Positions 14,920 to 24,210 of a DNA stretch of 32,539 nucleotides are shown piece after piece. Each line of letters starts with the position of its first letter. Positions within the stretch are counted from its first letter, which is position 1. The stretch comes from an uncultured Anaerobutyricum sp. (lineage in GTDB: Bacteria > Bacillota > Clostridia > Lachnospirales > Lachnospiraceae). The stretch is from the NCBI GenBank assembly GCA_934317185.1, contig CAKREJ010000009.1, positions 1 through 32,539 on the forward strand, read 5' to 3'. A program made the translations under genes and the position numbers. Below the pieces are notes generated by a model. The model searched no databases and was not told the origin of the DNA. It saw only the letters and a program-made list of their open reading frames with translations.

Positions 14920-17562
14920 ATGGCAACAGAGATGAATAAAACTTACAATCCTTCCGAGATTGAGGACAGACTTTATAAAAAGTGGATGGATAAGAAGTAT
15001 TTCCACGCAGAAGTAGACCGCAGCAAAAAACCGTTTACGATCGTAATGCCGCCGCCAAATATCACAGGTCAGCTTCATATGGGGCATGCCTTAGATAATA
15101 CTCTTCAGGATATTCTTATTCGTTTTAAGAGAATGCAGGGGTATAATGCATTATGGCAGCCGGGAACAGACCATGCAAGTATTGCAACAGAGGTAAAGGT
15201 TACCAATAAGTTAAGAGAAGAAGGCATTGATAAAGAAGAACTCGGACGAGAGGGATTTTTAAAGCGTACCTGGGAGTGGAAAGAAGAATATGGCGGACGT
15301 ATTGTCAGCCAGTTAAAGAAGCTTGGTTCTTCCGCTGATTGGGACAGAGAACGCTTCACCATGGATGAAGGCTGTTCGAAAGCGGTACAGGAAGTATTTA
15401 TTCGTCTTTATGAGAAGGGATATATTTATCAGGGTTCAAGAATTATCAACTGGTGTCCGGTATGTCAGACATCTATTTCTGATGCAGAGGTAGAATATGA
15501 GGATCAGGCAGGACATTTCTGGCATATTAACTATCCGATCGTTGGAACAGATAAATATATTGAGATTGCTACTACTCGTCCTGAGACAATGCTTGGAGAT
15601 ACTGCGATTGCTGTACATCCGGATGATGAGAGATATAAAGATTTAGTTGGAAAGATGGTACTCCTTCCAATCGTAAATAAAGAGATTCCGATTGTTGCGG
15701 ATTCTTATGTAGATAAAGAATTTGGTACAGGTGCGGTTAAAATCACACCGGCACATGACCCTAATGACTTTGAAGTTGGAAAGCGTCACAACTTAGAAGA
15801 AATTAATATTTTAAATGATGATGGAACGATTAATGAAAATGGTGGAAAGTTCGCAGGTATGGATCGTTACGAGGCAAGAAAGGCTATTGTAAAAGAGTTA
15901 GAAGAAGGCGGCTATCTTGTACGCATTGAGAATCACGAACATAACGTAGGAACTCATGACCGCTGTCATACTACGGTAGAGCCAATGATTAAAAAGCAGT
16001 GGTTCGTAAAGATGAACGAGATGGCAAAGCCTGCGATAGAAGCAGTAAAGAACGGAGATCTTCGTTTTGTACCGGGACATTTTGACCGTACTTACCTTCA
16101 CTGGTTAGAGAATATCCGTGACTGGTGTATTTCCAGACAGTTATGGTGGGGACATAGAATTCCTGCATACTATTGTGATGATTGTGGGGAGATTGTTGTA
16201 GCAAAAGAGATGCCATCCGTATGTCCTAAGTGTGGATGTACTCATTTTACACAGGATGAGGATACATTAGATACATGGTTTAGTTCTGCATTATGGCCAT
16301 TCTCCACATTAGGCTGGCCAGAGAAGACGGAGGATCTTGATTATTTCTATCCTACAAATGTTCTTGTAACAGGATATGACATTATTTTCTTCTGGGTAAT
16401 CCGTATGGTATTTTCAGGATATGAGCAGACCGGAAAGTGTCCATTTGATGATGTACTCATTCACGGATTAGTTCGTGATGAGCAGGGACGTAAGATGAGT
16501 AAGTCTCTCGGTAATGGTATCGACCCATTAGAGATTATCGATCAGTACGGAGCAGATGCCCTTCGTCTTACTTTAGTGACAGGTAATGCACCGGGTAATG
16601 ATATGCGTTACTCTGAGAAGAAGATTATCGCAAGCAGAAATTTTGCGAATAAAGTATGGAATGCTTCCAGATTTATGTTAATGAATATCGAAAAAGCAGA
16701 TCTTAGTCAGGTATCTATTAAAGATCTGACACCGGCAGATAAATGGATCTTATCTAAAGCCAATTCTCTTGTAAAAGAAGTAACAGAGAATATGGAAAAA
16801 TATGATTTCGGTGTTGCTGTTGCCAAGTTAAATGACTTTATATGGGAAGAATTCTGTGACTGGTATATCGAGATGGTAAAACCAAGACTTTATAATGAAG
16901 AGGATACAACAAAGGCAGCAGCACTCTTTACATTAAAGAAGGTATTAACGATTTCTCTTAAGCTGTTACATCCGTATATGCCATTTATTACAGAAGAAAT
17001 CTTCTGCAGTCTTCAGGACGAGGAAGAGTCGATTATGGTTTCTGACTGGCCTGTTTTTGAAGAAGAGTTTGACTTTAAGTCAGAAGAAAATGAAGTAGAA
17101 ATAATTAAGAATGCAGTAAGAAATATCCGTAATCTTCGTGCGGACATGAATGTACCACCGAGCAAGAAGGCAAGTGTGTACGTTGTATCTGAAAAAGAGG
17201 AAGTTCGTAAAGTGTTTGAGGATTCTAAAGTATTCTTTGCAACACTTGGATATGCAAGTGAAGTTCACGTACAGGCAGACAAAGAAGGAATTGCAGAAGA
17301 TGCAGTATCTACTGTTATTCCGGATGCGGTCATTTATATGCCATTTGCAGAACTTGTCGATGTGGAAAAAGAGATTGCCCGTCTTGAAAAAGAAGCTGCT
17401 CGTCTTGAAGGAGAGATTAAGCGTGCCAAGGGAATGCTTTCCAATGAGAGATTTGTAAGTAAAGCACCGGCTGCAAAGGTAGAGGCAGAAAAAGAAAAAT
17501 TAGAGAAATATACTTCTATGGCAGCACAGGTTGCAGAACGTCTTTCTCAGCTTAAAAAGTAA
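14920..17562 (+). CDS. valS: Valine--tRNA ligase
   Basis: An 880-residue class I aminoacyl-tRNA synthetase that charges tRNA-Val in the cytoplasm. HMGH at 53-56 (in [13 protein letters not shown]) and KMSKS at 525-529 are the ATP-binding signatures. Zinc-type CxxC pairs occur in NWCPVCQ and in YCDDCGE/CPKCGC. The editing domain shows [12 protein letters not shown]. An anticodon-binding helical domain follows, and the last 70 residues form a Glu/Lys/Ala-rich coiled coil typical of bacterial ValS. Length equals the Firmicute norm (about 880). ATG 14920 has AGGAGG 8 nt upstream. folC starts 23 bp downstream, so they are likely cotranscribed. Confidence 0.98.
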   Translation: MATEMNKTYNPSEIEDRLYKKWMDKKYFHAEVDRSKKPFTIVMPPPNITGQLHMGHALDNTLQDILIRFKRMQGYNALWQPGTDHASIATEVKVTNKLREEGIDKEELGREGFLKRTWEWKEEYGGRIVSQLKKLGSSADWDRERFTMDEGCSKAVQEVFIRLYEKGYIYQGSRIINWCPVCQTSISDAEVEYEDQAGHFWHINYPIVGTDKYIEIATTRPETMLGDTAIAVHPDDERYKDLVGKMVLLPIVNKEIPIVADSYVDKEFGTGAVKITPAHDPNDFEVGKRHNLEEINILNDDGTINENGGKFAGMDRYEARKAIVKELEEGGYLVRIENHEHNVGTHDRCHTTVEPMIKKQWFVKMNEMAKPAIEAVKNGDLRFVPGHFDRTYLHWLENIRDWCISRQLWWGHRIPAYYCDDCGEIVVAKEMPSVCPKCGCTHFTQDEDTLDTWFSSALWPFSTLGWPEKTEDLDYFYPTNVLVTGYDIIFFWVIRMVFSGYEQTGKCPFDDVLIHGLVRDEQGRKMSKSLGNGIDPLEIIDQYGADALRLTLVTGNAPGNDMRYSEKKIIASRNFANKVWNASRFMLMNIEKADLSQVSIKDLTPADKWILSKANSLVKEVTENMEKYDFGVAVAKLNDFIWEEFCDWYIEMVKPRLYNEEDTTKAAALFTLKKVLTISLKLLHPYMPFITEEIFCSLQDEEESIMVSDWPVFEEEFDFKSEENEVEIIKNAVRNIRNLRADMNVPPSKKASVYVVSEKEEVRKVFEDSKVFFATLGYASEVHVQADKEGIAEDAVSTVIPDAVIYMPFAELVDVEKEIARLEKEAARLEGEIKRAKGMLSNERFVSKAPAAKVEAEKEKLEKYTSMAAQVAERLSQLKK

Positions 17563-17585
17563 ATAAAGATAAGAAGGATAGAGGG

Positions 17586-18872
17586 ATGATGACATACAGC
17601 GAAATGGAAAGGGAGATTAATGAAATCCCTAAATTTGGTGCAAAGGCAAGTCTGTCAAATCTTTCCGCTTATCTGGAGCTGGCGAATCACCCGGAAAGGA
17701 CTCTCCGGGTGATTCATATTGCAGGGACAAATGGAAAGGGTTCTGTCAGTGCATATATTGATTCGATTTTGCGGCAGGCAGGATATACGACTGCATTATT
17801 TACCTCACCGCATCTCATAAAAATGAATGAAAGGTTTCGTATTAATTTTAAAGAATGTTCCGATGAAAGCCTGATTTATGCCTGGTGTCAGGTAAAGAGC
17901 TTTATGGAAGAAGGGCAACAAAAAGGATTGCAGCCCCTTACTTTCTTTGAAATCCTCTTTTTTATGGGAGTGATTATCTTTTCACAGGAAAGGCCGGATT
18001 ATTGTATTTTGGAAACCGGACTTGGGGGGAGGCTTGATGCAACCGTTCTTTCAAATCCAGTACTTTCTGTCATAACGTCTATTAGTTATGATCACACAGA
18101 AATTCTTGGCGATACAATAGAAAAGATCGCGTCAGAAAAGGCCGGGATTATAAAAGAAGGAGTTCCTGTCGTTGCAATTGATGAGAAAAATGGTGCATTT
18201 CCTGTAATCGAAAGAACTGCGAAAGAAAAAAAATCAACTGTTTATGGGCTGGAATCACAAGAGCTTACAATTTTAAAAAAATATGAGAATAAGATTGATT
18301 TTTCTATCAATAGCCGTTATTATAAGATAAGCAACTTGAAAGTAAAGAGTTATGCTTCCTATCAGGTACAGAATGCTGCATTAGCAGTGCTTGCTGTTAA
18401 GGTACTTTTACCGGAAATATCACAGGATATGATAAGAGCCGGTGTTTTAAATATGTACTGGCCTGGAAGGATGGAGGAGATTGCAGAGAATGTTTATGTG
18501 GATGGGGCACATAACCCGGGAGCGGTTCGTCAGATTTATAACAGTTTAACTGATTCTGATAAAGAGTGGCTCTTATTGTTTGCGGTTTGTTCCGATAAGG
18601 ATTATTCGGAGATGATTCGTGTACTTGGAAAGCTTCCGTGGAAGAGAATATACCTTACAAAGATTGACAGTGCAAGGGGAGCAGATACTGCTGCAGTAAG
18701 ACAGTGTTTTAAAGAAGAGACAGCAGGATGTCCGATATGCGAATTTGATAATGCCAGACAGGCATTTGAGGCAGCTTTAAAAGATAGAGAATATGAAAGG
18801 CTTTTGTGTCTGGGTTCTTTGTATTTAGCAGGAGAGATTAAAGATATTGCGAAAACAATTTTTGGAAAGTGA
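17586..18872 (+). CDS. folC: Bifunctional dihydrofolate / folylpolyglutamate synthase
   Basis: A 428-residue Mur-ligase-family enzyme that adds glutamate to dihydropteroate and then to folate, in one-carbon metabolism. The P-loop is HIAGTNGKGSV (A46 to about V54), followed by the FolC signature TSPHLIKMNERFRI (about 78-91), GLGGRLDATVL (about 147-157), SYDHTEILGDT, and the C-terminal domain start DGAHNPGAV (about 306-314). All key motifs are intact and the length is standard. Two ATG codons are adjacent (17586 and 17589) behind AGAAGGATAGAGG; either may be used. It lies in the valS operon, followed by a 50-residue ORF whose ribosome site overlaps the folC stop. Confidence 0.95.
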   Translation: MMTYSEMEREINEIPKFGAKASLSNLSAYLELANHPERTLRVIHIAGTNGKGSVSAYIDSILRQAGYTTALFTSPHLIKMNERFRINFKECSDESLIYAWCQVKSFMEEGQQKGLQPLTFFEILFFMGVIIFSQERPDYCILETGLGGRLDATVLSNPVLSVITSISYDHTEILGDTIEKIASEKAGIIKEGVPVVAIDEKNGAFPVIERTAKEKKSTVYGLESQELTILKKYENKIDFSINSRYYKISNLKVKSYASYQVQNAALAVLAVKVLLPEISQDMIRAGVLNMYWPGRMEEIAENVYVDGAHNPGAVRQIYNSLTDSDKEWLLLFAVCSDKDYSEMIRVLGKLPWKRIYLTKIDSARGADTAAVRQCFKEETAGCPICEFDNARQAFEAALKDREYERLLCLGSLYLAGEIKDIAKTIFGK

Positions 18873-18881
18873 GGATATATC

Positions 18882-19034
18882 ATGTTTGATTATGATTTAG
18901 AATTAAAAAAATTTAAACCGGCAGTAGGTGTTGAAATTGGAGAAGATGAACTTTTTAGTGATGACATTAAAGATATCACCGATCTTGTAGAAGAACTGGT
19001 GGCAGAGCGTGAAGGGAAAAAGACTTCTAAGTAA
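18882..19034 (+). CDS. Small acidic conserved-looking hypothetical protein (50 aa)
   Basis: ATG TTT GAT at 18882 opens a 50-residue frame ending TAA 19032-19034. GTGAGGA, overlapping the folC stop codon, lies 6-7 nt upstream, so translation is probably coupled. The product is acidic in the middle (GEDELFSDDIKDITDL) with a predicted amphipathic helix (DLVEELVAERE) and a basic tail (GKKTSK). No cysteine, membrane segment or known motif is seen. Codon use resembles the neighbours and a good ribosome site is present, so I think it is a real gene. No function is offered. Confidence 0.6.
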   Translation: MFDYDLELKKFKPAVGVEIGEDELFSDDIKDITDLVEELVAEREGKKTSK

Positions 19035-19144
19035 GCTCATCTGATATAAAGTTAAGCAATAGCCGGTTTAGCTATCCGGCGTAGTCTATGATAATTATAG
19101 ACGATAGATTGAAAGAAACAACAGTCTGATCTAGGAGGAATTCA
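19035..19144 (+). promoter_or_regulatory. Gap with two small hairpins before the zinc-ribbon/TPR gene
   Basis: GCCGG (19062-19066) pairs with CCGGC (19076-19080), and GTCTAT (19084-19089) pairs with ATAGAC (19097-19102). Alternative TAGC/GCTA pairing competes with the first. CAGTCTGAT (19112-19120) may compete with the second. No T tract follows either. It may be a leader or weak attenuator; no known riboswitch is recognised. CTAGGAGGAA is the ribosome site for 19145. Confidence 0.3.
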
Positions 19145-20674
19145 ATGAAGTGTATTAAATGTGGTCGGCCAGTTGGTGTGGGAAGATATTGTAATGCCTG
19201 CGGCTTTGACAATAAACACATAGCGAAAGCGTTAAATACTGCAGATTATTATTATAACATCGGTCTTGAGAAGGCACAGATGCATGATTTAAGTGGAGCA
19301 GAAATCTATTTAAAGAAGGCACTTAATTATAATAAATCTCACAAAAATGCAAGGAATCTTCTCGGCCTTGTTTATAATGAGATGGGTGAAGGCGGTAAGG
19401 CATATATTCAGTGGAAAATCAGTGCAAAGCTTTCATCTGTGGAAGAGAACATTGCGAACCTTTACATTCGACAGATGGAAGAACATCCGGCAGTGTTCGA
19501 AGAGATTAATGAGACAGCGAAAAAGTATAATACGGCACTTTCTTATGCAAAGCAGGGAAGTGATGACCTTGCGATGATTCAGGTGAAAAAAGTGCTTAGT
19601 GTTACTCCGAATTTTGTAAATGCACATCTGCTATTTGCTTTACTTCATATGCGGGCAGGTGACAATGCTTCCGCACAGGTAGATTTAAATAACGCATTGG
19701 CAATTGACAGATATAATACAACAGCCCGTCGTTATTTAAAAGAAATAGGAGAGAATCCGGAAGCAGTGCCGGAGAAGATTCCTGCGGATGCTTTAAAGCC
19801 AGATAATGAGAATCTTAAAAATGTTCGTCCGGTAGATCATTATGAAGATCCAAATAAAGAGACATGGAAGCAGTTTGTTTATATGTTAATTGGTCTTGCA
19901 ATCGGTGTTGTAGCGATGTTTGTGCTGGTTATTCCGAGCGTAAAGGCAAGTGTAAGTGTTGATTATAATAACTTAAAGAAAGAATACAGCCAGACAACGA
20001 ACAAAAAAGATGCAGAGATCAATACATTAAAAGATGATAAGAAGAGTCTTCAGAAGAAGAACAAAAAGCTCACAAAGCGTCTTAAAGTATATGAAGGTTC
20101 TAAAGGCGAGGACAGTATGTATGACAGCATCCTAAAGGCAAGTCAGGCATATTCCAATGGAAACTATGTAGAGTGTGCAAAACATCTCTTAAAGGTAGAT
20201 AAGTCCTCTCTGCCATCTTCAACCGCTAAGAATTTATATACATCAATGAAGGATAAGGCATTCCAGAATGCGGCAACACAGTTATATAACAGTGGAAAGG
20301 CTTCCTTTGATGCATATAAATATCAGGATGCATTAGATGACCTTGAGCAGTCTTATAAGTATGATAAGAGCTACAATACGGAGTATCATATTGCGATGTG
20401 CTATAAGTACTTAAATAAGAATACAGATAAGGCACAGGAATATTTCTATGATATTATCAATAATTCAGGAGATAGTGATTTGATTCGTAAGGCAGCAAAT
20501 CTTGGTCTTGATATGGTAATTAACTCTGCGAAAGAAGCAGCAGCGAAGGCGAAAAAAGATTCCAAGTCCGATTCTAAGTCAGAGGATGAAGGAGATTCTG
20601 GCAGTTCCTCATCAAAGAAGAAGGATACGAAGAGTACAACAGAAGAAGATTTTAGTACAGATACTTCTAACTAA
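19145..20674 (+). CDS. Membrane-anchored zinc-ribbon / TPR / coiled-coil protein
   Basis: A 509-residue protein with clear layout. N-terminal zinc ribbon with Cys3, Cys6, Cys16, Cys19 (CIKCG ... CNACG). Then TPR-like helical repeats (about 30-210, e.g. ADYYYNIGLEKAQMHDLSGA). One transmembrane helix at about 245-266. A Lys-rich coiled coil (about 272-320), then a second TPR region (about 325-470), and a Ser/Lys/Asp-rich low-complexity tail. The zinc ribbon and first TPR set should face the cytoplasm and the second TPR set the outside, linked by the coiled coil. This resembles a transmembrane scaffold; the ligand is unknown. ATG 19145 follows AGGAGG. It is followed by a strong terminator, and is probably transcribed alone or with the valS-folC group. 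Confidence 0.75.
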   Translation: MKCIKCGRPVGVGRYCNACGFDNKHIAKALNTADYYYNIGLEKAQMHDLSGAEIYLKKALNYNKSHKNARNLLGLVYNEMGEGGKAYIQWKISAKLSSVEENIANLYIRQMEEHPAVFEEINETAKKYNTALSYAKQGSDDLAMIQVKKVLSVTPNFVNAHLLFALLHMRAGDNASAQVDLNNALAIDRYNTTARRYLKEIGENPEAVPEKIPADALKPDNENLKNVRPVDHYEDPNKETWKQFVYMLIGLAIGVVAMFVLVIPSVKASVSVDYNNLKKEYSQTTNKKDAEINTLKDDKKSLQKKNKKLTKRLKVYEGSKGEDSMYDSILKASQAYSNGNYVECAKHLLKVDKSSLPSSTAKNLYTSMKDKAFQNAATQLYNSGKASFDAYKYQDALDDLEQSYKYDKSYNTEYHIAMCYKYLNKNTDKAQEYFYDIINNSGDSDLIRKAANLGLDMVINSAKEAAAKAKKDSKSDSKSEDEGDSGSSSSKKKDTKSTTEEDFSTDTSN

Positions 20675-20691
20675 ATAATTATAATAAATAA

Positions 20692-20728
20692 AAATAAGTT
20701 CGACAAAATATGTCGGACTTATTTTTTT
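20692..20728 (+). terminator. Intrinsic terminator of the zinc-ribbon/TPR gene
   Basis: AAATAAGTTCGACA (20692-20705) pairs with TGTCGGACTTATTT (20711-20724), one G-U, 5-nt loop, then a T tract to 20728. It separates this gene from the spoIIA operon. Confidence 0.9.
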
Positions 20729-20807
20729 GTTTTGGATAAAATGTAGTTGTTTGAAACTATGTAGATATTTCACAGATCTATTGTATAGGGAAGGTTTTGT
20801 TTATGAA

Positions 20808-20837
20808 AAAGTGTTAAATCATTTTTAAACAGAATTT
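20808..20837 (+). promoter_or_regulatory. Possible sigma-H-type promoter of the spoIIA operon
   Basis: ACAGAATTT (20829-20837) fits the sigma-H -10 RnnGAATww. Twelve bases upstream is AAAGTGTTA (20808-20816), which matches the -35 RnAGGAwww at 7 of 9 positions. spoIIA is sigma-H-driven in Bacillus. The -35 mismatches make this tentative. Confidence 0.35.
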
Positions 20838-20870
20838 GAGTGCAAATCATTAAAGAAAAGGAGAGGGAAA

Positions 20871-21206
20871 ATGGGTTGTTGTCATGTAAAAAAACAATGT
20901 CTGGTTATCCGGCTTCCAAAGGAAATTGATCATTATCAGGCGGAAAAAATAAGGCAGGAATGCGAAAAGAGTTTTATGAATTTTTTAATCAGAGATATTA
21001 TTTTTGATTTTTCAGATACCTCATTTATGGACAGCTCCGGAATTGGACTGGTACTGGGAAGGGTGCGAAAGGTACACCCAATTAAAGGGAAAGTGTATCT
21101 GTTTGGAGGAAATGAACTGATTCAGAAAATGTGGAAAATGTCTGGAGTACTAAATTTAGTAACGGTTTTAAACAGTATCGATGAAGTAAAGGAGGTATAC
21201 GAATGA
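20871..21206 (+). CDS. spoIIAA: Anti-sigma F factor antagonist SpoIIAA
   Basis: A 111-residue STAS-domain protein. Unphosphorylated SpoIIAA binds SpoIIAB and frees sigma-F in the forespore. The conserved segment FMDSSGIG places the phosphorylated serine at Ser55, matching Ser58 of B. subtilis, and the KEIDHYQAE region matches the beta-strand and helix start. The N-terminus carries an unusual Cys-Cys pair (MGCCHVKKQC). GGAGAGG precedes ATG 20871. The stop overlaps the spoIIAB start (ATGA type, 4 bp), indicating coupled translation. Confidence 0.93.
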   Translation: MGCCHVKKQCLVIRLPKEIDHYQAEKIRQECEKSFMNFLIRDIIFDFSDTSFMDSSGIGLVLGRVRKVHPIKGKVYLFGGNELIQKMWKMSGVLNLVTVLNSIDEVKEVYE

Positions 21207-21664
21207 GACAGACAGGAGAAGCCGGAAATAGTTTGAAAATGATATTTCGTAATCATCCGGAGAATGAAAGAATCGTACGGACAACAGCAGCCGTTTTTGT
21301 TTCCGTATTAGACCCGACTTTAGAAGAACTTTCTGATTTTAAAACAGCAGTTTCAGAGGCCGTTACCAATGCGATCATCCATGCCTATCCCAAAACAGGG
21401 GGCGATATTGAAGCTTATTTTAAAAGAGAAAATAAAAAAATAACGGTGATTATTACTGACTATGGAGTGGGAATAAAAGATGTTGAGAAGTCGATGCAGC
21501 CTTTATATACGACATTACATACACAAGAAAGGTCTGGAATGGGATTTACATTTATGGAGGCATTTGCAGATGAGGTAAAAGTGAAAAGTGAAGTGGGAAA
21601 GGGGACAACAGTAAAGCTTATAAAGTGGATAGGAAAGGAGGAGGAGTGTGGAACGGACCTGTGA
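21203..21664 (+). CDS. spoIIAB: Anti-sigma F factor / serine kinase SpoIIAB
   Basis: A 153-residue GHKL-family kinase that holds sigma-F inactive before septation and phosphorylates SpoIIAA. The N-box is SEAVTNAIIHAY (about 50-61), the G1 box DYGVGI (about 91-96), and the lid/G2 region ERSGMGFTFM (about 112-121), all intact. ATG 21203 overlaps the end of spoIIAA, with AAAGGAGG just upstream. The gene overlaps sigF by 17 bp. Length is close to the usual 146. Confidence 0.95.
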   Translation: MRQTGEAGNSLKMIFRNHPENERIVRTTAAVFVSVLDPTLEELSDFKTAVSEAVTNAIIHAYPKTGGDIEAYFKRENKKITVIITDYGVGIKDVEKSMQPLYTTLHTQERSGMGFTFMEAFADEVKVKSEVGKGTTVKLIKWIGKEEECGTDL

Positions 21665-22367
21665 GTTAATCAGGCAGGCAAAGGAAGGAAATAAAGAAGC
21701 ACAGACAGCTTTAGTAGAAGAAAATTCAGGTCTTATATGGAGCGTTGTAAAACGTTTTCAGGGACGGGGATATGATAAAGAAGATTTGTATCAAATTGGA
21801 AGCATCGGACTGTTGAAGTGTATTGAAAATTTTGATCTTGAAAGGAAAGTGAAATTTTCCACCTACGCAGTGCCGTTAATTATGGGTGAAATTAAACGTT
21901 TTTTAAGGGACGATGGACTTGTAAAGGTAAGCAGAAGTCTTAAGGAAGCTTCCTATAAAATAAAAAGAGAAAAAGAACATTATGAGAAGTTATATAATAG
22001 AGAACCAACTTTAAAAGAAATTGCAGCAACCTTAGATATGGAGGAGGAGGACATACTTATGGCACTGGAATCCTCACAGGAAGTATGTTCTCTCCATCAG
22101 GTTATTTATCAGAATGAAGGGGATGAAATCCATTTAGAAGATAAATTAGAACAACAGACGAATTTTATTGAACAGACTGTAGATACTATCTATGTGCAGG
22201 AGTTATTACAGAAATTAAATAAAGAGGAAAGAAAATTAATAGAATTAAGATATTTTCAGAATCAGACACAGGCGGTTATTGCTCAGATTATGGGAATATC
22301 TCAGGTACAGGTATCAAGAATGGAAAAAAAGATATTAGAAAAGTTACGGCTGCATTGTCGGACTTAA
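21648..22367 (+). CDS. sigF: RNA polymerase sporulation sigma factor SigF
   Basis: A 239-residue sigma-70 family factor that directs the first forespore-specific transcription. Region 2 shows YDKEDLYQIGSIGLLKCIENFD and KFSTYAVPLIMGEIKRFLRDDG; region 3 follows LKEIAATLDM; region 4 is LRYFQNQTQAVIAQIMGISQVQVSRMEKKIL. Start GTG 21648 lies inside the end of spoIIAB behind AAAGGAGGAGG; no better ATG exists near. The spoIIAA-spoIIAB-sigF order matches other spore formers. spoVAA follows after 70 bp without a terminator. Confidence 0.95.
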   Translation: MERTCELIRQAKEGNKEAQTALVEENSGLIWSVVKRFQGRGYDKEDLYQIGSIGLLKCIENFDLERKVKFSTYAVPLIMGEIKRFLRDDGLVKVSRSLKEASYKIKREKEHYEKLYNREPTLKEIAATLDMEEEDILMALESSQEVCSLHQVIYQNEGDEIHLEDKLEQQTNFIEQTVDTIYVQELLQKLNKEERKLIELRYFQNQTQAVIAQIMGISQVQVSRMEKKILEKLRLHCRT

Positions 22368-22437
22368 CAGCATTACAAAAAACATAATAAGGATTGTTAT
22401 GCCAATTAAAATAGCACAATAAAGGTAAAAAACAACA

Positions 22438-23094
22438 ATGGAGAAAACAATTATTTATTTAAAAGCGGAGCAAAGCTCTTATGTCAATCACGAAAAGATT
22501 CATATTGGAGATATTTCTTCTGTATATTGCAAAGATAAAAAAACAGAAGAGCTGATTCGAAATATTATTTTGTATGAGTTTGATAAAAAGAAGGAGAAAG
22601 AGGGACGAATTTTCCTTTCTATTTTACTCTTGATCGAAAAAATTTCGGAGCAGATTCCACATGGTGAAGTCCGCAATGTAGGTGAATTAGACATGGTTGT
22701 GTATTATAAGGCTGAAAATACAGAAGATAAGAAATGGATTCAGACAGTAAAAATTTTATTTATTTGTGCAACTTGTTTTTTTGGAACGGGAATTACGGTG
22801 ATGGGATATAACAACGATGTAGATATGGCAAAAGTATTTGAACAGTTGTACAAAGTATTTGTGGGAAGAAAACCGGATGGAGTGACGTTTGTGGAACTGT
22901 TTTATTCAGTAGGACTGGCATTGGGAATTTTTCTGTTTTTTAATCATGTTCCGGGAAAAAAAGTCACAAACGAGCCAACACCGATACAAGTGCAAATGCG
23001 TCTTTATGAGCAGGATGTAAATCAGACTTTTTTACTGGGAGCTTCAAGGAAAGGAGAGGAAATGGATGTTTCCAGTGACGCTGATAATAAATAA
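22438..23094 (+). CDS. spoVAA: Stage V sporulation protein AA
   Basis: A 218-residue protein matching SpoVAA: soluble N-terminal domain with YLKAEQSSYVNHEKIHIGDISSV and two membrane helices (about 100-122 and 158-175), then a polar tail ending near the spoVAB start. It belongs to the SpoVA complex that moves Ca-dipicolinate during spore formation. The tail segment PTPIQVQMRLYEQDVNQTFL is characteristic. The ribosome site before ATG 22438 is weak (AAAGG, long spacing). A sigma-G-like -10 CATAATA lies at 22383-22389 but without a good -35; read-through from sigF is equally possible. Its 3' end overlaps spoVAB by 29 bp. Confidence 0.85.
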   Translation: MEKTIIYLKAEQSSYVNHEKIHIGDISSVYCKDKKTEELIRNIILYEFDKKKEKEGRIFLSILLLIEKISEQIPHGEVRNVGELDMVVYYKAENTEDKKWIQTVKILFICATCFFGTGITVMGYNNDVDMAKVFEQLYKVFVGRKPDGVTFVELFYSVGLALGIFLFFNHVPGKKVTNEPTPIQVQMRLYEQDVNQTFLLGASRKGEEMDVSSDADNK

Positions 23095-23515
23095 GGTTAT
23101 TTTAGGCTGGGTCGCTTTTGGTGCAGGATTTGCAGTAGCGGGTGGTTTTATTGCATTTATTAGTCTGATCGGAATTGTAACAAGACTTGCAGGAATGACA
23201 AAAACAGCGAATGCTATTCCTATATATGAAAATAGTATGGCTTTAGGATTTATTTTATTTAATGTATTGTCGTTGTATCAACCAACATTCTTGAAAAATT
23301 TTCCAATGGCAGGACTTTTTATCATTTATCTTGCAAGTTTGTTTACAGGAATTTTTGCGGGATGTCTTGCGGGAGCGGTGGCAGAAGTAGTAAATATTAT
23401 TCCAATTTTTTCCCGCAGGGTAAAATTAAGAAAGGGATTTCCTTATATGGTAAAAGCAGCGGCACTGGGGAAATGTATAGGCTGCCTGATTCAATTTTAT
23501 CTTTTTAATCTGTAA
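23066..23515 (+). CDS. spoVAB: Stage V sporulation protein AB
   Basis: A 149-residue hydrophobic protein with four membrane helices, starting within spoVAA (overlap 23066-23094). Features of SpoVAB: Gly/Ala-rich first helix GWVAFGAGFAVAGGFIAFIS, IVTRLAGMTKTA, and the GCLAGAVAEVVNIIPIFSRRVKLRKGF loop. It is part of the dipicolinate-transport SpoVA complex in the forespore membrane. AGGAAAGGAGAGG stands before ATG 23066. It is followed by 143 bp that hold an 8-bp perfect hairpin (23604-23624) without a T tract. Confidence 0.88.
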   Translation: MFPVTLIINKVILGWVAFGAGFAVAGGFIAFISLIGIVTRLAGMTKTANAIPIYENSMALGFILFNVLSLYQPTFLKNFPMAGLFIIYLASLFTGIFAGCLAGAVAEVVNIIPIFSRRVKLRKGFPYMVKAAALGKCIGCLIQFYLFNL

Positions 23516-23658
23516 GATATCAGGGTCAAAATACTTTTGCCACCAGTATCATCTGCAAAAATGAATACAAAAATAAGAATACTTTTATAAAATCAGGAGA
23601 TACTTTCAAGAGATATTCTTGAAAAAATGACAAAGAGCTTTAAAGGGGGATGAAATAT

Positions 23659-24108
23659 ATGAAAAAAGAACTTACGAATCAGGAGTATGCCAGAAAAGTA
23701 AAACAGTTAACACCGAAGTTTAGCTCGTTTTCAAATTGCTGGCATGCCTTTGTATCCGGAGGTGCAATCTGCGTTCTGGGAGAAGCTATACGTCAGATCG
23801 CATATAACAAAGTAGGAGTGGATGAAGAAAATTCATACATTGTAGTAAGCGTTTGTCTGGTATTGTTAAGTGTGATTCTTACAGGTTTTCAGGTCTATGA
23901 ACCGATGGCAAAGTGGTGTGGGGCAGGGACGCTGGTTCCGATTACCGGATTTGCGAATTCGGTTGCCTCCCCGGCGATTGAATATCAAAAAGAAGGACAG
24001 GTTTTTGGAATTGGTGTAAAGATTTTTACAATAGCGGGGCCTGTTATCTTATATGGTGTGTTTAGCAGTTGGGTGGTAGGTGTCATATATTGGATTTTTT
24101 CAAGATAA
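23659..24108 (+). CDS. spoVAC: Stage V sporulation protein AC
   Basis: A 149-residue membrane protein. FSSFSNCWHAFVSGGAICVLGE, then QVYEPMAKWCGAGTLVPITGFANSVASPAIEYQKEGQVFGIG, are diagnostic of SpoVAC, the mechanosensitive channel-like subunit of the SpoVA complex. I choose ATG 23659 rather than the in-frame ATG 23650, because GGGGG (23645-23649) would touch the latter but lies 9 nt before the former. It ends the first SpoVA block; spoVAD is more than 2 kb away, after an unknown gene and truA. Confidence 0.92.
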   Translation: MKKELTNQEYARKVKQLTPKFSSFSNCWHAFVSGGAICVLGEAIRQIAYNKVGVDEENSYIVVSVCLVLLSVILTGFQVYEPMAKWCGAGTLVPITGFANSVASPAIEYQKEGQVFGIGVKIFTIAGPVILYGVFSSWVVGVIYWIFSR

Positions 24109-24151
24109 AAGAAAAGGAATGTTGTAAAAATACAAAAATGATCAAAAGATT

Positions 24152-24180
24152 TTGCAATGTAATTCACAGTAATATATAAT
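24152..24180 (+). promoter_or_regulatory. Sigma-A-type promoter for the unknown gene and truA
   Basis: TTGCAA 24152-24157, 17-bp spacer, TATAAT 24175-24180: a near-consensus vegetative promoter inside the sporulation gene block. The following terminator lies after truA, so the two genes form a distinct transcription unit. Confidence 0.65.
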
Positions 24181-24210
24181 ATAGCTATCATTGCACGTTT
24201 GGAGAAGAAA

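Noticed and set aside
22383..22389. Sigma-G promoter for spoVAA (CATAATA)
   Set aside because: The -10 fits, but no -35 of the expected pattern is found at 16-18 bp; read-through from sigF is as likely.
23604..23624. Terminator between spoVAB and spoVAC
   Set aside because: The perfect 8-bp hairpin is AT-rich with no T tract, so termination there is not supported.
23650..23658. spoVAC start at ATG 23650
   Set aside because: The GGGGG ribosome site would touch this codon; the ATG at 23659 has proper spacing.
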